This document shows, piece by piece, positions 16,318 to 24,279 of a stretch of 64,000 nt of DNA. The DNA is from Streptomyces albireticuli. Its GTDB lineage: Bacteria; Actinomycetota; Actinomycetes; Streptomycetales; Streptomycetaceae. The notes beneath the pieces were generated by a model, which worked only from the letters and a program-made list of their open reading frames with translations, was not told the origin of the DNA and ran no database searches. Each line of letters begins with the position of its first letter. Position 1 is the first letter of the stretch. A program made the position numbers and the translations under genes. The DNA is taken from positions 4,556,001-4,620,000 of the forward strand of contig NZ_CP021744.1 of the NCBI RefSeq assembly GCF_002192455.1, in the 5' to 3' direction.

Positions 16318-16344
16318 CTGGCACTCTCACTCGTTGAGTGCTAA
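16318..16344 (-). promoter_or_regulatory. CIRCE element (HrcA operator)
   Basis: TGGCACTC-9 nt-GAGTGCTAA matches the CIRCE consensus TTAGCACTC-N9-GAGTGCTAA. One half is perfect and the other is degenerate only at its outer end. It lies 10-36 nt upstream of the fmdB start codon, overlapping the expected transcription start, so HrcA should repress fmdB until heat shock. Confidence 0.85.
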
Positions 16345-16374
16345 CGACGATCCATATTGCAGTATTCCGTCGCG

Positions 16375-17652
16375 TCAGTCCACCGAGACCGGCTCACGGT
16401 GACCGACCCCACGCGCGGCCACGATCGACTCGCCGCGCGGTGTGAGCGCCTTCCGCAGCGCCAGCAGGACCACCAGCGCCGCCGCCGTGCCCACCAGCGG
16501 CACCAGGAATCCGGTGCTCGCCGAGTGGCCGTCGATGAGCTTGCCGCCGACGGCCGCGCCGGCCGCCTGGCCGAGGCCGACCGCGCCGGTCAGCCAGGTG
16601 AAGGCCTCGGTGCGGCTGCCCGCCGGGACCAGCTTCTCGACCAGCGTGTAGCCGGTGATCAGCGCCGGGGCGATGCAGAGACCGACCAGCAGGCCGAGCC
16701 CGCCCAGGACCGGCAGCGCGTCCGCCGCCCACAGCGGGGTGGTGGCCAGGGCCAGCAGCGGGTAGGCGATCAGGAGCCGGCGCTGGGCGCTGACGCGCCA
16801 GGCGACGGCACCGCAGATCAGGCCCGCGATCATGTTTCCGGCCGCGAACGTGCCGTACATCAGACCGTTGAGGCCCGGCTCGCCGAGCTCCTTGGTGAAG
16901 GCCGTCATCGACACCTGCATGCCGCCGAAGACGGAGCCGATGCCGAGGAACGCGATCGCGAGGACCCGCACACCCGGCACGGACAGCGCCGACGCGTGCT
17001 TCTCCGGGCTGCCCGCGGCCGTCCGGACCGGGGTGGGCTGGGTGCGCCGCTGGGCGGCGAAGAGCAGACCGCCGCCGATGGTGAGCACGGCCTCGGTGAT
17101 CAGACCGGCGGCCGGGTGGACGCTCGTGCACAGCGCGGTGGCGAGCACCGGGCCGATCACGAACGTGAACTCGTCCGTGACCGACTCGAAGGCCGCCGCC
17201 GTCGGCATCAGCGGGGAGCCGTCCAGCTTGGCCGCCCAGCGGGCCCGGACCATCGGCCCGATCTGCGGGGTCGACGCACCGGCGGGCACCGCCGCGGCGA
17301 AGAGCGCCCACAGCGGCGCGTCCGTCAGCGCCAGCGTGATCAGCAGGGCGATGGCCGCCGCGTGCACGACCACCCCGGGTATGAGCACCCGGGCCTGGCC
17401 GAAGCGGTCCGCGAGCTTGCCGCTCTGCGGCGCGAAGAGCGCCATGGCGACGCCGGCGGTCGCCGAGACGGCGCCCGCCTTGCCGTACGAGCCTGTGGTG
17501 TGTTCGACGAGCAGCAGGATGCCGATGGTGAGCATCGCGAACGGCTGCCGCGCGAGGAAGCCGGGGAGCAGGAACGTCCAGGCGCCGCGCGTGCGCAGCA
17601 GCTGTCCGTATCCCGGCCGGGCCTCGGCGTTGTCGTTGACCGTGGTTGCCAC
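16375..17652 (-). CDS. MFS transporter
   Basis: 425 residues from GTG 17652 with GGAAAG about 9 nt upstream. Twelve hydrophobic segments in two halves. The loop 2-3 region reads G-K-L-A-D-R-F-G-Q-A-R, a good MFS motif A variant. It resembles actinobacterial drug or metabolite exporters of the YcaD/EmrD size class; the substrate is unknown. The intergenic region upstream carries an inverted repeat (17885-17910) that could be the operator of a regulator encoded elsewhere. Confidence 0.85.
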   Translation of the reverse strand: MATTVNDNAEARPGYGQLLRTRGAWTFLLPGFLARQPFAMLTIGILLLVEHTTGSYGKAGAVSATAGVAMALFAPQSGKLADRFGQARVLIPGVVVHAAAIALLITLALTDAPLWALFAAAVPAGASTPQIGPMVRARWAAKLDGSPLMPTAAAFESVTDEFTFVIGPVLATALCTSVHPAAGLITEAVLTIGGGLLFAAQRRTQPTPVRTAAGSPEKHASALSVPGVRVLAIAFLGIGSVFGGMQVSMTAFTKELGEPGLNGLMYGTFAAGNMIAGLICGAVAWRVSAQRRLLIAYPLLALATTPLWAADALPVLGGLGLLVGLCIAPALITGYTLVEKLVPAGSRTEAFTWLTGAVGLGQAAGAAVGGKLIDGHSASTGFLVPLVGTAAALVVLLALRKALTPRGESIVAARGVGHREPVSVD

Positions 17653-17884
17653 GGCCTGGGCCTTTCCGCCGCCTGGTAGCGCGCACCGGACGGAGGAAAG
17701 CCGCACGGAGCGCGCCGAGAGCTGTCCTCTCGCGCAGGACCGTGGTAGATGCCGAGCGGGCCGCCTTGTACTGCGCGACCGCGGCCGCCGTGCGGTCGCG
17801 CCAGCCCTGCATCAGGCAGAGTTGGTTCGGTGATGTCGGTGTCGCCGGCCGGGGAGGCCGACGGTGAAGTGGACCCGTCGAGTC

Positions 17885-17910
17885 AGTTCGAAGATCAAGG
17901 ATTTCGAACT
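17885..17910. promoter_or_regulatory. Inverted repeat between antiporter and MFS genes
   Basis: AGTTCGAA-10 nt-TTCGAACT, perfect 8-bp arms in a locally AT-rich stretch, 8 nt beyond the antiporter stop and about 230 nt upstream of the MFS start. It could be a MarR/ArsR-type operator or a weak terminator hairpin; the unpaired 10-nt centre favours a binding site. Confidence 0.35.
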
Positions 17911-17917
17911 AAATAGG

Positions 17918-19416
17918 TTACTTCCTCTTTATCGTACCCGTACTCCCCAGCCAGCCCGCAAGCTTTCCTCCCTCACCGACCGCGCGCAGCCGTTTCTCGG
18001 TCGCGTCCCGCACCGGGTCCGTGGCCACCACCAGCAGCTCGTCGCCCCGGCGCAGCACGGTCGTGGGCGAGGGCACGAAGCTGGTGCCGTCGCGCACGAC
18101 GAGCGTCACCGCCGCCCCGGGGGCAGCCGCAGCTCGCCGACCTCCACACCGTGCATCCGTGACGGCTCGGGGATCGCCACGGACAGCAGGTGGCCGCGCA
18201 GCCGCTCCAGCGGCGCCGACTCGATGCCGAGGTCCTCCGGCTCGTTGTCGCCCAGCCGCAGGTGCCGGGCGAGCCAGGGCAGGGTCGGGCCCTGCACCAG
18301 GGTGTAGACGATCACGAGCACGAAGACGATGTTGAAGATCGTCCGGCTGTTGTCCACGTCGGCCACCATGGGGATGGTGGCCAGCACGATCGGTACCGCG
18401 CCGCGCAGCCCGGCCCAGGACAGCAGGGTCTTCTCCTGCCAGGTGGTCCGGAAGGGCGCCAGGCTCAGGAACACCGACACCGGGCGCGCCACCATGGTCA
18501 GCACCAGGCCGACGACCAGCGCGGGGATGATGTCGTCGCCCAGCTCGTGCGGGGTGACGAGCAGGCCGAGCAGGACGAACATGCCGATCTGCGCGATCCA
18601 GCCGAGCCCCTCCGCGAAGCCGCGGGTGGCCGGCCAGTGCGGCAGCTTGGCGTTGCCGAGGATCAGCGCCGCGAGGTAGACGGCGAGGAAGCCGGAGCCG
18701 TGCGCGAGGGCGCCGCCCGCGTAGGCGGTGACGGCGATGGCCATCACGGCGATGGGGTAGAGGCCGGAGGCGGGCAGGGCGACGTGCCGCAGCCCGTAGG
18801 CGCCGAGGAAGCCGACGGCGAGGCCGATGGCGCCGCCGATCGCCAGCTCCAGGGCGATCTTGCCGACCAGCAGGTACCAGTGGTCGACCGGCCCGGCCGC
18901 CGAGAAGGCGACGACGAGGATGACCACGGGGGCGTCGTTGAAGCCGGACTCCGCCTCCAGCACACCCGTCAGCCGGGAGGGCAGAGGAACGTTTCGCAGG
19001 ACGGAGAAGACGGCCGCGGCGTCGGTCGAGGAGACGACCGCACCGATGATCAGGGCCTGGCGCCATTCGACACCGGCGAGGTAATGGGCGGCCGCCGCGG
19101 TGACGCCCACGCTGACGGCGACGCCGAAGGTGGACAGTACGGCCGCCGAGGGCAGGGCGGGTTTGATCTCATGCCACTTCGTGCCGAGACCGCCCTCGGC
19201 GAGGATCACCACGAGCGCCGCGTAGCCGATCACCTGGGTCAGTCCGACGTCGTTGAAGGAGATGCCGAGGCCGTCCTGGCCGATGGCGACGCCGATGCCC
19301 AGATAGATGAGCAGGCTGGGGAGCCCGCTGCGCGAGGAGATCCGTACCGCCGCCACCGCGACGAGCAGTACGACCGAGCAGATCAGCAGGAGTTCGTTGA
19401 GGTGGTGGACAGTCAG
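17918..19416 (-). pseudogene. K+/H+ antiporter (CpaA/NhaP2-type) with a one-base frameshift
   Basis: The N-terminal 416+ residues (to 18106) form a 12-13-segment CPA1 exchanger: GLPSLLIYLGIGVAIGQDG, SSTDAAAVFSVLRN (ion-binding Asp) and WAGLRGAVPIVLA. They end abruptly in PPGRR. The adjacent frame continues exactly where homologues do, with AAVTLVVRDGTSFVPSP, a TrkA_C (RCK) domain, to 17918. The junction is a C5G4 run at about 18115-18123, one G short of restoring the frame. It is either a sequencing slip or a true mutation removing the regulatory domain. The N-terminus matches homologues only from a CTG at 19416 (LTVHHLNELLL); GTG 19356 would cut into the first helix. Role: K+ efflux coupled to H+ uptake. 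Confidence 0.85.
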
Positions 19417-19663
19417 GGGCCGGTCCCTTCACGAGTCTTTCCACGGATATCGGGCGGGTTTCGGCCGGAACGTTCCTCCGGCCGATGGGAACTTCATTTC
19501 CTAACCTAATATTTTACGCGTTCTTGACGCGTGACGGCGGTCACAGGAGGGCGATGGCGATCTATGTCACTTCGGCGGCCGGACTCCGCGTCGGGCCGCT
19601 CCTGGCCCTGCGCCTATGGTTGCTTCAGCACTCCAGGACCACCCTGCCCCTCTAAGGACAGCG

Positions 19664-22543
19664 ATGCCCGCCAACAAGACCGGCCCTTCCGGCAAGAAGA
19701 AGACCGGTAAGAAGAAAGGCCGACGCGCCCGGCTGCTCGTGATCACCCTCGTGCTGCTGATCGTGGCGGGCGTGGGGTTCGGCGCGTACTGGAGCGTCAG
19801 TACGGTCCGCGCCTCCTTCCCGGAGACGAGCGGCACCCTTCAGCTGAAGGGTCTGTCGGGGCCGGTGAAGGTCGCCCGTGACGCCAACGGCATTCCGCAG
19901 GTCTACGCGGACACCGCCGAGGACCTCTTCCGCGCCCAGGGCTTCGTCCAGGCGCAGGACCGGTTCTGGGAGATGGACGTCCGCCGCCATCTGACGGCCG
20001 GCCGCCTCTCCGAGATGTTCGGCGACGGACAGGTCGAGACCGACGCGTTCGTCCGGACGATGGGCTGGCGGAAGGTCGCGCAGGAGGAGTACGACACCAA
20101 GCTCTCCGCGACCACCAAGAAGTACCTCCAGGCGTACTCCGACGGGGTCAACGCGTATCTCAAGGACCACCAGGGCAAGTCGCTGTCCGTCGAGTACGCG
20201 GCCCTGGAGTTCGAGAACGACTACAAGCCCGAGCAGTGGACCCCGGTCGACTCCGTGGCCTGGCTCAAGGCCATGGCCTGGGACCTGCGCGGCAACATGC
20301 AGGACGAGATCGACCGCTCGCTCGCCTCGACCCGGCTGAGCCCCAAGCAGATCGAGCAGCTCTACCCGGCGTACCCGTACGGCCGGAACAAGCCGGTCGT
20401 CGAGGGCGGTGCCGTCGACCCGGCCGCCAAGGCGTTCGACCCCAAGGCGACGCCGACGGCGGGTCAGAACGGTCAGAACGGCCAGGAGGGTCAGAGCGGG
20501 CAGACCGGCCAGAACGGCCGTAACGCCCAGAACGGCCAGGCGGGCCAGAACGGTCAGACCACCCCGAACACGCAGAGCGGCGGCGCGGGCACCCCCGCCA
20601 CCACCGGTGGCGCGGGCGCCGCGAACGGCCTCAAGACCGGCCTGTCCTCGCTCTCCAACACCCTCGACAAGATCCCGGCGCTGCTCGGCCCCTCCGGCAA
20701 CGGCATCGGCTCGAACTCCTGGGTCGTCTCCGGCACGTACACGACCACCGGCAAGCCGCTGCTGGCCAACGACCCGCACCTCGCCCCGCAGCTGCCGTCC
20801 CTCTGGTACCAGATGGGCCTGCACTGCACGAAGACCGGCCCGTCCTGCCCCTACGACGTGGCCGGCTACACCTTCGCGGGCATGCCCGGCGTCGTCATCG
20901 GCCACAACAAGGACATCGCCTGGGGCATGACCAACCTCGGCGCCGACGTCTCCGACCTCTACCTGGAGAAGGTCACCGCCGACAGCTACCTCTACGACGG
21001 CAAGCAGGTCCCCTTCGCCCAGCGCAAGGAGAAGATCAAGGTCGCCGGCGGCAAGGACCGTGAGTTCACGATCCGCACCACCAAGAACGGCCCGGTCGTC
21101 TCCGACCGCAACACCGAGCTGGGCAAGGTCGGCCAGGACGCACCGGTGCAGGACCCCGCGCCCGACCGCGCCGAGGGCTACGCCGTCTCGCTGCGCTGGA
21201 CCGCGCTCGACGCGGGCAGGAGCATGGACGCGCTGCTGGACCTGAACCGCGCCGCGGACTTCACCCAGTTCCGCAAGGCCGCCGCCGGCTTCGAGGTCCC
21301 CTCGCAGAACCTCGTCTACGCCGACACCAAGGGCAACATCGGCTACCAGGCGCCCGGCCGCATCCCCGTCCGCAAGGGCGACGGCCGCTACCCCGCCCCC
21401 GGCTGGGACCCGGCCTACAAGTGGACCGGCTGGATCCCGCAGGAGGAGCTGCCCTGGGAGTACAACCCCAAGCGCGGCTACATCGTCACCGCCAACCAGG
21501 CCGTCGTCGACAAGAAGTACCCGTACAACCTGACCTCGGACTGGGGCTACGGCGTCCGCAGCCAGCGCATCAACGAGCTCATCCAGTCGAAGATCAAGGA
21601 CGGGGGGAAGATCTCGACGGACGACATGCAGAAGATGCAGATGGACAACACCAGCGAGATCGCCAAGCTGCTCACCCCCTACCTGCTGAAGATCGAGCTC
21701 AAGGGCGCCAACGAGCGCGAGACGAAGTACGTCCGCGAGGCCCAGAAGCTCCTCCAGGGCTGGGACTACACGCAGGAGGCCGACTCGGCCGCCGCCGCGT
21801 ACTTCAACGCCGTCTGGCGCAACACCCTCAAGCTCGCCTTCGGCAACAAGCTGCCCAAGGAGCTCCGGGTCAAGGACCAGTGCCTGCGGGTGCGCCCGGC
21901 CAACGACGCCGGTCCGCAGGAGGACCTCGACGGCAACACCCGCCTCGTCACCGAGTGCGGCGAGCGGGACGCGGACTCCGCGCAGCCCGACGGCGGCGAC
22001 CGCTGGTTCGAGGTCGTCCGCTCGATCCTCGACAAGCCCGAGGACGACTGGTGGAAGTTCGGCACCCGCAGCAACCCGGGCGCCAGCAACCGTGACGAGC
22101 TGCTCGCGCGCGCCATGAAGGACGCCCGCTGGGAGCTCACCTCCAAGCTCGGCAAGGACGTCAACTCCTGGAGCTGGGGCCGGCTGCACCAGCTGACCCT
22201 GAAGAACCAGACGCTCGGCAAGGAAGGCCCCGGCATCGTCCAGTGGGTCCTCAACCGCGGGCCCTGGAACCTGGCGGGCGGCGAGGCCGCGGTGAACGCC
22301 TCCGGCTGGAACGCGGCGGGCGGCTACGAGGCCGTCTGGGTGCCGTCGATGCGGATGGTCGTCAACCTCGACGACCTCGACAAGTCCCGGTGGATCAACC
22401 TCACGGGCGCGTCGGGCCACGCCTACAACGACCACTACTACGACCAGACGGACAAGTGGGCGAAGGGCGAGCTGCTGCCGTGGGCCTTCGGCCCGGACGC
22501 GGTGAAGAAGGGCACGGACGCGGAGCTGACGCTGAAGCCGTGA
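19664..22543 (+). CDS. Penicillin acylase family protein
   Basis: 959 residues from ATG 19664 (AAGGA, 7-nt spacing). A Lys-rich start and one membrane anchor (about 24-46) place the enzyme outside the cell. The alpha-chain region carries GFVQAQDRFWEMD. The Ntn nucleophile is the first Ser of SNSW (Ser350), where autocleavage creates the beta chain. Downstream motifs include LLANDPHL, GVVIGHNKDIAWGMTN and GNIGYQAPGRIP. A Gln-Asn-Gly-rich linker (about 266-304) interrupts the spacer just before the nucleophile. Relatives hydrolyse penicillins, acyl-homoserine lactones or other N-acyl amides; the actual substrate is unknown. Confidence 0.92.
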   Translation: MPANKTGPSGKKKTGKKKGRRARLLVITLVLLIVAGVGFGAYWSVSTVRASFPETSGTLQLKGLSGPVKVARDANGIPQVYADTAEDLFRAQGFVQAQDRFWEMDVRRHLTAGRLSEMFGDGQVETDAFVRTMGWRKVAQEEYDTKLSATTKKYLQAYSDGVNAYLKDHQGKSLSVEYAALEFENDYKPEQWTPVDSVAWLKAMAWDLRGNMQDEIDRSLASTRLSPKQIEQLYPAYPYGRNKPVVEGGAVDPAAKAFDPKATPTAGQNGQNGQEGQSGQTGQNGRNAQNGQAGQNGQTTPNTQSGGAGTPATTGGAGAANGLKTGLSSLSNTLDKIPALLGPSGNGIGSNSWVVSGTYTTTGKPLLANDPHLAPQLPSLWYQMGLHCTKTGPSCPYDVAGYTFAGMPGVVIGHNKDIAWGMTNLGADVSDLYLEKVTADSYLYDGKQVPFAQRKEKIKVAGGKDREFTIRTTKNGPVVSDRNTELGKVGQDAPVQDPAPDRAEGYAVSLRWTALDAGRSMDALLDLNRAADFTQFRKAAAGFEVPSQNLVYADTKGNIGYQAPGRIPVRKGDGRYPAPGWDPAYKWTGWIPQEELPWEYNPKRGYIVTANQAVVDKKYPYNLTSDWGYGVRSQRINELIQSKIKDGGKISTDDMQKMQMDNTSEIAKLLTPYLLKIELKGANERETKYVREAQKLLQGWDYTQEADSAAAAYFNAVWRNTLKLAFGNKLPKELRVKDQCLRVRPANDAGPQEDLDGNTRLVTECGERDADSAQPDGGDRWFEVVRSILDKPEDDWWKFGTRSNPGASNRDELLARAMKDARWELTSKLGKDVNSWSWGRLHQLTLKNQTLGKEGPGIVQWVLNRGPWNLAGGEAAVNASGWNAAGGYEAVWVPSMRMVVNLDDLDKSRWINLTGASGHAYNDHYYDQTDKWAKGELLPWAFGPDAVKKGTDAELTLKP
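20461..20577 (+). repeat. Coding low-complexity Gln-Asn-Gly repeat
   Basis: Tandem variants of CAGAACGG(C/T/G) encode about nine Gln-x-Gly triplets in the spacer peptide of the penicillin acylase homologue. The region is likely disordered, removed during autoprocessing, and probably variable in copy number between strains. Confidence 0.7.
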
Positions 22544-22712
22544 CCCTTCCCGGGGCTCCGCCCCGGACCCCGGTCCTCAAACGCCGGACGGGCTGTTTCT
22601 CAGCCCGTCCGGCGTTTCGTGTGCCGGGCGGAAACCGGCCCGCGCGGAGCGCGGAAAGGGGGCTCCGGGGGCTTGCCCCCCGTTACGGGGAGGGGCGGGC
22701 AGGGGAAAACCT
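22544..22712. repeat. Intergenic palindromic repeat, copy R3
   Basis: A shorter copy of the R1/R2 family. It starts right after the acylase stop with CCCTTCCCGGGGCTCCGCCC, contains the CAAACGCCGGACGGGCTG core, and ends with GGGGAGGGGCGGGCAGGGGA. The right end runs into the cyclo-ligase gene and encodes its last residues. Confidence 0.7.
22579..22617. terminator. Hairpin terminator inside R3
   Basis: Perfect 17-bp inverted repeat (22579-22595 and 22601-22617, 5-nt loop) between convergent genes. It is formed by the repeat core plus its inverse, so here the repeat element acts as a bidirectional terminator. Confidence 0.8.
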
Positions 22713-23321
22713 CCGCACCCCACCCGGCGTCACCACGACATCCACCGGCCGGTCGTGCGCCTCCTCCGGCACCCGCTCCACCACCTCGTGGTCGTACAGC
22801 AGCACCACCCGCACCGGAGCCACCCCCGCCCGCGCCAGCCGCTCCAGCACGCGGTCGTACGAGCCTCCGCCCCGCCCCAGCCGCATCCCCCGGCCGTCCA
22901 CCGCCAGGCCCGGCAGCAGCACCGTGTCCGCGCCGGTGACCGCGTCCGGGCCGAGTCGCTCGCCGGCCGGTTCCAGCAGGCCGCGGCCGGCCCGGACGAG
23001 GCGGTCGGGGCCCTCGTAGGCGGCCCAGTCGAGATCGTTGTCGTCGAGCAGCACCGGAAGGAGTACCCGTACGCCCCGCTCGCGCAGCGCGTCGATCAGC
23101 GCGCGGGTGGCGGGCTCGCGCCCCACCGAGACATAGGCGGCCACCGTTCCCGCCCCCGTGATCTCCGGCAGGCCCAGTGCGCGGCCGGTCAGCGCCGTTC
23201 CGGACACCTCCAGCTCATCGGGGGTCAACCCGGCTCTCACCGCCAGGAGACCCGTCCGCAACTCACCCTTGGTACCGTCGTACTTGATCACTGTTCGTAC
23301 AAACTCCCTGTGTCGGGTCAT
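22683..23321 (-). CDS. 5-formyltetrahydrofolate cyclo-ligase
   Basis: About 212 residues. The signature GRGGGSYDRVLER and the earlier ATP-site segment LLPGLAVDGRGMRLG identify the 5-FTHF cyclo-ligase family, which converts 5-formyl-THF to 5,10-methenyl-THF with ATP. Start uncertain: ATG 23321 was taken; GTG 23289-23291 (reading MIKYDGTKGELR) is an alternative, and neither has an ideal ribosome site. The last residues (FSPARPSP) come from repeat R3. It is divergent from galU with 51 nt between the starts. The pair has the same arrangement as Rv0992c-galU in mycobacteria. Confidence 0.9.
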   Translation of the reverse strand: MTRHREFVRTVIKYDGTKGELRTGLLAVRAGLTPDELEVSGTALTGRALGLPEITGAGTVAAYVSVGREPATRALIDALRERGVRVLLPVLLDDNDLDWAAYEGPDRLVRAGRGLLEPAGERLGPDAVTGADTVLLPGLAVDGRGMRLGRGGGSYDRVLERLARAGVAPVRVVLLYDHEVVERVPEEAHDRPVDVVVTPGGVRRFSPARPSP

Positions 23322-23372
23322 ACTCGGTGGAGCCTCATCTTCCGCCCATTCCCAACCGTTAGTGTTCGGCCC

Positions 23373-24275
23373 ATGACTCATTCGCGTCCTCGGATCAGCA
23401 AGGCTGTCATCCCTGCCGCCGGTCTCGGAACCCGCTTCCTTCCGGCCACCAAGGCCACGCCCAAGGAGATGCTGCCGGTCGTCGACAAGCCGGCGATCCA
23501 GTACGTGGTGGAGGAAGCCGTCCTGGCCGGGCTGTCCGACGTCCTCATGATCACCGGCCGGAACAAGCGGCCGCTGGAGGATCACTTCGACCGCAATTAC
23601 GAGCTGGAGGAGGCCCTGCGCCGCAAGGGCGACGACTCCCGGCTCGCCCGGGTGCAGGAGTCCAGCGACCTGGCGACCATGCACTACGTCCGCCAGGGCG
23701 ACCCCCGCGGCCTCGGGCACGCCGTGCTGTGCGCGGCCCCCCACGTCGGCGACGAGCCGTTCGCCGTCCTCCTCGGCGACGACCTCATCGACGCCCGGGA
23801 CCCGCTGCTGTCGCACATGGTCGACATCCAGCGCAAGCACGGCGGCAGCGTGATCGCCCTCATGGAGGTCGACCCCTCCCAGGTCCACCTCTACGGCTGC
23901 GCGGCGGTCAAGCCCACCGACGTCGACGGCGTGGTGCAGATCACCGGCCTGGTCGAGAAGCCCGACGCCGCCGAGGCGCCCAGCAACTACGCCGTGATCG
24001 GCCGCTACGTCCTCGACCCCGCCGTCTTCGACGTGCTGCGCGAGACCGAGCCCGGCCGCGGCGGCGAGATCCAGCTCACCGACGCCCTCCAGGCCCTCGC
24101 CGCCGAGCCCGGCCTCGGCGGGCCCGTGCACGGCGTGGTCTTCAAGGGCCGCCGCTACGACACCGGGGACCGCGGTGACTACCTCCGCGCCATTGTCAGA
24201 CTGGCGTGCGAACGTGAAGATCTAGGACCGGACTTCCGCGCCTGGCTTCGCCGTTACGTCACCGAGGAGATGTAG
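23373..24275 (+). CDS. galU: UTP-glucose-1-phosphate uridylyltransferase
   Basis: 300 residues, the family length. N-terminal nucleotide-binding motif AVIPAAGLGTRFLPATKATPKEMLP, then LGDDLI (metal-binding Asp), VEKP and RYDTGDRGDYL. It makes UDP-glucose in the cytosol for envelope glycans, trehalose and glycogen-related paths. It is the first gene of a run galU-glp-moaC-mog-rimJ-like; only 4 nt separate its stop from the glp start, so co-transcription is nearly certain. Confidence 0.97.
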   Translation: MTHSRPRISKAVIPAAGLGTRFLPATKATPKEMLPVVDKPAIQYVVEEAVLAGLSDVLMITGRNKRPLEDHFDRNYELEEALRRKGDDSRLARVQESSDLATMHYVRQGDPRGLGHAVLCAAPHVGDEPFAVLLGDDLIDARDPLLSHMVDIQRKHGGSVIALMEVDPSQVHLYGCAAVKPTDVDGVVQITGLVEKPDAAEAPSNYAVIGRYVLDPAVFDVLRETEPGRGGEIQLTDALQALAAEPGLGGPVHGVVFKGRRYDTGDRGDYLRAIVRLACEREDLGPDFRAWLRRYVTEEM

Positions 24276-24279
24276 CACC

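Noticed and set aside
19652..22435. A 927-codon minus-strand frame opposite the penicillin acylase gene
   Set aside because: It is an antisense artefact; the plus strand has the full Ntn-hydrolase motifs.
22683..24131. A very long minus-strand frame covering the cyclo-ligase and running back through galU
   Set aside because: Only the part up to 23321 matches the cyclo-ligase family; the rest is the antisense of galU, kept open by high GC.
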